Shown here: positions 6,522-9,077 of the stretch, piece by piece
Position numbering within the stretch: position 1 is the first letter of the stretch
How the letters are laid out: each line of letters begins with the position of its first letter
NCBI GenBank assembly: GCA_964407925.1
Contig: CAYOXM010000039.1
Coordinates: 1 to 9,077, forward strand
Source of the DNA: CAYOXM01 sp964407925
GTDB taxonomy: Bacteria > Patescibacteriota > Patescibacteriia > SG8-24
Reading direction: 5' to 3'
Length of the DNA: 9,077 nucleotides
Translations under genes and position numbers: made by a program
Notes under the pieces: model-generated
Databases searched by the model: none
The model's input: the letters and a program-made list of their open reading frames with translations, nothing else
What the model was told of the DNA's origin: nothing

Positions 6522-6543
6522 GGGCATCGATGGACGGCCGTCC

Positions 6544-6873
6544 TTAGGCTGCGGGCGGTTTCGGCGGCGGCAGGACCTGGGCTTCCGGCTGGCCACCAAG
6601 CTTCGCGCTGCGCAGCGCGAGAATGATGAAACCGATGTTGCCTGCGATGTAGATTGCGTACTCGAGCATCTCCGCCCACGGCAGCAGCTCCAGCGTCTCC
6701 CGGAGGGAATGCCAGACCCTGCCGACGGCGACGAACGACAAAACGAGCACGGTCGCGCCAAGGGTCGTGTACGTAAGGCCGCGACGCATCGCTTTCACGG
6801 CGACAATGGCGGACGCGATGGAAAGCAGGGCTGCCACGTAGGAAAAAAGGTTGTAGTATTGCCCTTCGTTCAT
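6544..6873 (-). CDS. Small membrane protein, three predicted helices (109 aa)
   Basis: Unrecognised. Three hydrophobic segments are visible (about residues 8-26, 34-52 and 68-88), with a basic loop KAMRRG after the first, an amphipathic stretch (WHSLRETLELLPW) between the second and third, and a Pro-rich cytoplasmic-type tail ending LPPPKPPAA. The layout recalls membrane sensor modules that lack a catalytic domain, but that is only a resemblance. ATG 6873 is chosen: the in-frame ATG at 6894 overlaps the -10 box (6895-6890) and so could not be translated from that promoter. The upstream GCGGA is at most a weak ribosome site. The gene is a one-gene unit, flanked on both sides by HTH-like family genes, with a terminator on each side. 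Confidence 0.7.
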   Translation of the reverse strand: MNEGQYYNLFSYVAALLSIASAIVAVKAMRRGLTYTTLGATVLVLSFVAVGRVWHSLRETLELLPWAEMLEYAIYIAGNIGFIILALRSAKLGGQPEAQVLPPPKPPAA

Positions 6874-6889
6874 ATCCGCGTATGCGGTA

Positions 6890-6898
6890 ATCATAGCA
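6890..6898 (-). promoter_or_regulatory. Extended -10 promoter of the 109-aa membrane protein
   Basis: Minus strand TGCTATGAT: the TG extension one base before TATGAT (6895-6890), a 5/6 match to the consensus -10. The -35 position holds only a T-run from the preceding terminator, consistent with an extended -10 promoter. The start should fall near 6883, leaving a leader of about 10 nt before ATG 6873. Confidence 0.6.
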
Positions 6899-6911
6899 TG
6901 AAAAAGGATTT

Positions 6912-6940
6912 TAAAAAAGCCCCGCGTCGTGCGGGGCTTT
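6912..6940 (-). terminator. Intrinsic terminator after HTH-like copy C
   Basis: Minus strand: AAAGCCCCGC (6940-6931), loop ACGAC, GCGGGGCTTT (6925-6916), continuing into TTTTTT. A perfect 10-bp stem, 19 bp after the stop at 6960. The strongest terminator of the small-gene block after the one at 7563. Confidence 0.93.
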
Positions 6941-6959
6941 CTCCCAAGGACTGGGGAAC

Positions 6960-7310
6960 CTAGTCGTCGGGGCCGCGGTCGCCGATGCCGCGGAAGAACG
7001 CAATCGTCGCACGGTGCTCCTTTTCGGCCTGTTCGCGCATCTCGATGAGGATGCTTCGCGACTCGCGGACGACGAGCTTCATCACGCCGGGCATCGGACG
7101 CGCGGCGCCCGTGCCGTACCGCATGACGGTCGACCCGGCGCATCCGATCTTTTCCTTGAGCGCCAGCGCGAATCGCTCGCCGCGAAACATGAGCGTCGCG
7201 AACAGCAATGCCGAACGCATCGCCTCGTCGAAGGGCGGATTCGCGCCCTCCCAGTTCTCGACGGAATCGATGAACGTCTTCCAGTCGAGCTCAACGTTTG
7301 CCTTGGCCAT
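6960..7310 (-). CDS. Small HTH-like protein, WDGQSP family copy C (116 aa)
   Basis: The most diverged of the three paralogues. It opens MAKANVELDWKTFIDSVENW, then EGANPPF (to residue 27), where copies A and B have W-D-G-Q-S-P. A hydrophobic helix follows (MRSALLFATLMF), then KEKIGCAGSTVMRYGTGAARP (52-72). The HTH turn and recognition helix are in register with copy A (STV.R...G.ARP). After that comes a charged helix (VVRESRSILIEMREQAEKEHR) longer than in the others, possibly a dimerisation coil. Function is unknown; DNA binding is inferred from the HTH. ATG 7310 has GGGGG about 6 bp upstream. Its first 20 bp overlap the end of the 70-aa membrane protein gene, so the two are on one transcript and probably coupled. 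Confidence 0.77.
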   Translation of the reverse strand: MAKANVELDWKTFIDSVENWEGANPPFDEAMRSALLFATLMFRGERFALALKEKIGCAGSTVMRYGTGAARPMPGVMKLVVRESRSILIEMREQAEKEHRATIAFFRGIGDRGPDD

Positions 7311-7503
7311 GACGGCCCCCTTTCCCCTGCCTGAATGCCAGCGCGGCGAGCAGAATCGCGTCCGCCGCGAACAGCGCGACGCCTGTGACGACGGCGGCCT
7401 TCTCGCCGACGAACCGCCACAGGAATGCCATGAAAGCGATGATGAGCAAGGGAACGAACCTGAACGCGGCGAGGTACGCCGCGATCATGCGATTGCTCTG
7501 CAT
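7291..7503 (-). CDS. Very small membrane protein, two predicted helices (70 aa)
   Basis: Unrecognised. Two hydrophobic segments (about residues 14-32 and 36-57) are joined by the short turn RFVGEKA; the C-terminus is Gly/Lys/Arg-rich and basic (RQGKGGRHGQGKR), so by the positive-inside rule both termini probably face the cytoplasm. ATG 7503 is chosen because GGAGG lies 6 bp before it and a promoter stands upstream; an in-frame extension to 7560 would run through that promoter. It overlaps copy C of the HTH-like family by 20 bp. This is the only place in the block where a membrane protein and an HTH-like gene are clearly co-transcribed, which hints at a membrane-anchored partner for the regulator. 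Confidence 0.7.
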   Translation of the reverse strand: MQSNRMIAAYLAAFRFVPLLIIAFMAFLWRFVGEKAAVVTGVALFAADAILLAALAFRQGKGGRHGQGKR

Positions 7504-7531
7504 GAGCCACCTCCGGAAGGGACTGCGGCAT

Positions 7532-7560
7532 ACGCTATATCCCCTCGACGTTTCGGTCAA
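7532..7560 (-). promoter_or_regulatory. Promoter of the 70-aa membrane protein / HTH-like copy C unit
   Basis: The -35 TTGACC (7560-7555), a 17-bp spacer and -10 TAGCGT (7537-7532), with an alternative TATAGC overlapping by four bases upstream. The -35 lies 2 bp past the T-tract of the groEL terminator. The leader of about 20 nt contains GGAGG before ATG 7503. Confidence 0.62.
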
Positions 7561-7562
7561 CG

Positions 7563-7591
7563 AAAAACGGCCCTTTGCGAGGGCCGTTTTT
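7563..7591. terminator. Bidirectional-looking terminator downstream of groEL
   Basis: A perfect inverted repeat: AAAAACGGCCC (7563-7573), loop of 7, GGGCCGTTTTT (7581-7591). It gives a GC stem with a five-T tail on both strands. Since all genes here run on the minus strand it presumably ends the groEL transcript. It stands 141 bp after the groEL stop, with the foldback element in between. Confidence 0.93.
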
Positions 7592-7614
7592 CAATCCATC
7601 CCACTCCCCACACG

Positions 7615-7725
7615 GAGGCGGGGCGGTGAGGGGTCCGGGTCCCAGCGGGTAAACCCGAGTCGGAGCGAGGGCTTGGCCGCAGGCCAAGCCGCTGGGACTC
7701 GGACCCTGAGCTGACGCCCCGCCTC
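7615..7725. repeat. 111-bp near-palindromic foldback element in the groEL 3' region
   Basis: The outer arms are GAGGCGGGGCG (7615-7625) and its exact complement CGCCCCGCCTC (7715-7725). After short unequal spacers come GGGTCCGGGTCCCAGCGG (7631-7648) and an inverted partner (7689-7706) matching 17 of 18 bases. Inside are a small hairpin CGGG-TAAA-CCCG (7646-7657) and an 8-bp hairpin GCTTGGCC-GCA-GGCCAAGC (7671-7689). There is no T-tract after the outer stem, so it is not itself a simple terminator. I see no open reading frame and no target-site duplication. It may be a REP/MITE-like element or a structured 3' UTR; with one copy in view the choice is open. Confidence 0.75.
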
Positions 7726-7731
7726 AACCTC

Positions 7732-9077
<1,346 letters not shown>

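Noticed and set aside
7615..7725. tRNA or other known structured RNA in the foldback
   Set aside because: No acceptor stem with a T-loop GTTCGA-like motif or anticodon arm geometry; the structure is one long foldback.

Overview
The window is a gene-dense, GC-rich stretch (clearly above 60% GC by eye, not computed) in which every supported gene lies on the minus strand. Several traits point to a small-genome bacterium, most likely of the Patescibacteria/CPR (Parcubacteria-like) group. These are very tight gene packing, many genes without a Shine-Dalgarno sequence, an RF2 whose GGQ loop reads GHGGQG instead of the usual GAGGQH, and a transporter and small membrane proteins of the kind seen in that group. 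The lineage is an inference from protein style. The prfB recoding signal shows that UGA is read as stop here.

Reading along the minus strand (high to low coordinates), the window opens inside groEL (7732-9077, N-terminus outside). Its 3' side carries a 111-bp near-palindromic foldback (7615-7725) and a strong terminator (7563-7591). A run of five small genes follows, 5660-7503: a 70-aa two-helix membrane protein overlapping a 116-aa HTH-like protein, a 109-aa three-helix membrane protein, and two more HTH-like proteins of 122 and 102 aa. The three HTH-like proteins align without gaps over about 83 residues. They share a [VI]E-x-D...F...[IV]E.W[DE]G..P.F block followed by a Cro/C1-type helix-turn-helix. 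I do not recognise the family. Each of the four transcription units in this block has its own terminator, and each is followed almost at once by the next -35 or -10 element.

From 5615 downward a single promoter appears to drive a seven-gene operon with spacings from +20 to -4 bp. The order is a Tic20/DUF4870-like membrane protein, prfB (with a textbook +1 programmed frameshift), a GalE-like NAD-dependent epimerase, tsaC (tRNA t6A synthesis), an HTTM/gamma-carboxylase-like membrane protein, an MFS permease, and the start of rsmA (16S rRNA dimethylase, cut by the window edge). The operon thus mixes translation-quality genes (prfB, tsaC, rsmA) with envelope and sugar functions.

The ordinary part is groEL and the operon. 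The part that deserves attention is the array of small HTH-like and membrane genes, whose control elements appear to have been duplicated along with the genes, together with the foldback element next to it.
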